Below, piece after piece: positions 4,787 to 5,079 of a DNA stretch of 5,079 bases; position 1 is the stretch's first letter, and each line of letters opens with the position of its first letter. The position numbers and the translations under genes are program-made. Under the pieces are notes generated by a model. The model did not search any database. It saw nothing but the letters and a program-made list of their open reading frames with translations, and was not told the origin of the DNA. The stretch comes from Oscillospiraceae bacterium (lineage in GTDB: Bacteria > Bacillota_A > Clostridia > Oscillospirales > Oscillospiraceae). Location: the NCBI GenBank assembly GCA_017537045.1, contig JAFYLN010000091.1, positions 1 through 5,079 of the forward strand, read 5' to 3'.

Positions 4787-5079
4787 ATGATTGACCTGCA
4801 TTGCCATATATTGCCCGGCATGGATGACGGCGCCCGTCATCGGGAGGAAGCGCTGCATATGGCCGCTCTCGCAGTTGAAAGCGGAGTCCGGGCGGTGGTG
4901 GCGACGCCCCACTGTTTGGATGGCGGCGGGGAAGCTGTGGTTTCCGCGGTGCGCCGGCTGCAAGATGATTTGAACGAAACCCAGCTCCCGCTGCAGGTAT
5001 TCCCGGGAATGGAAATCTTCGGCACGACCGATACGGCCCGGCTGCGGGGAGAGGGCGAGCTGTTGACGCTGAACGGCTC
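4787..5079 (+). CDS. CpsB/YwqE-type PHP tyrosine-protein phosphatase, partial (3' end outside window)
   Basis: Ninety-seven codons of an open frame cut by the window end. The N-terminus MIDLHCHILPGMDDGA is the signature of the manganese-dependent PHP-fold phosphatases of capsule and exopolysaccharide loci (CpsB, CapC, YwqE), which dephosphorylate the tyrosine kinase controlling polysaccharide export. Expected metal ligands are visible: H5 and H7 (DLHCH), D13/D14 region, H42 (VVATPH) and E76 (FPGMEIF). Full family members are about 240-260 aa, so over half is missing. The start ATG follows GGAG (4773-4776) by 10 nt. It is 24 bp downstream of the ABC gene with no terminator between, so the two are probably co-transcribed; whether capsule genes follow cannot be seen. 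The PHP family call is firm; the exact substrate is inferred. Confidence 0.85.
   Translation, partial: MIDLHCHILPGMDDGARHREEALHMAALAVESGVRAVVATPHCLDGGGEAVVSAVRRLQDDLNETQLPLQVFPGMEIFGTTDTARLRGEGELLTLNG

Overview
The window looks like accessory or variable chromosome from a Gram-positive, Clostridia-type bacterium, possibly a gut Oscillospiraceae/Ruminococcaceae relative. The host genes are fairly GC-rich by eye, have strong GGAGG-type ribosome binding sites and sigma70/sigmaA promoters, and include a CpsB/YwqE-type PHP phosphatase, which is typical of Firmicutes. The organism call is an inference. The IS at the left is visibly more AT-rich than the genes to its right.

Layout. (1) Positions 1 to about 1534 are an IS110-family insertion sequence, oriented left to right, whose extreme left tip lies just outside the window. 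It has a long structured non-coding leader (1-227), a 397-aa DEDD/Transposase_20 recombinase (228-1421) and a short right end. (2) Positions 1606-2079 encode a GNAT acetyltransferase; the IS sits about 70 bp upstream of its start. (3) A strong bidirectional terminator (2089-2137) separates it from a convergent HAD-family hydrolase (2131-2910, minus strand). (4) A 139-bp divergent promoter region (2911-3049) serves the HAD gene leftward and, rightward, a half-size ABC exporter (3050-4762). The exporter is followed after 24 bp by the start of a CpsB-like PHP phosphatase (4787 onward, cut by the window end).

The main finding is in the IS leader. Read as RNA, positions 1-177 fold into a 5' stem-loop plus two stem-loops with large internal loops, which is the architecture of an IS110 bridge RNA (seekRNA). 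Two guide segments can be checked inside the window. The 5' strand of the second loop (127-134, TTAGCTAG) is identical to 1525-1532. The 3' strand of the first loop (86-93, AGACAAAT) is the exact reverse complement of 1533-1540. These two matches abut, which is what is expected if the first is the left donor guide matching the right end of the element and the second is the right target guide pairing with the target flank. Together they place the element/target boundary at about 1532-1534, with AT as the provisional core. A consensus -35 box (TTGACA, 1515-1520) lies just inside the right end, where it could form a junction promoter with the left end in the circular form and could also act as an outward promoter toward the GNAT gene.

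How the parts work together: the recombinase and leader RNA form a self-contained RNA-guided mobile element. The remaining genes look like ordinary host genes: an acetyltransferase and a hydrolase, each probably its own transcription unit, and an exporter probably co-transcribed with the phosphatase. Substrates are not identifiable from sequence alone.
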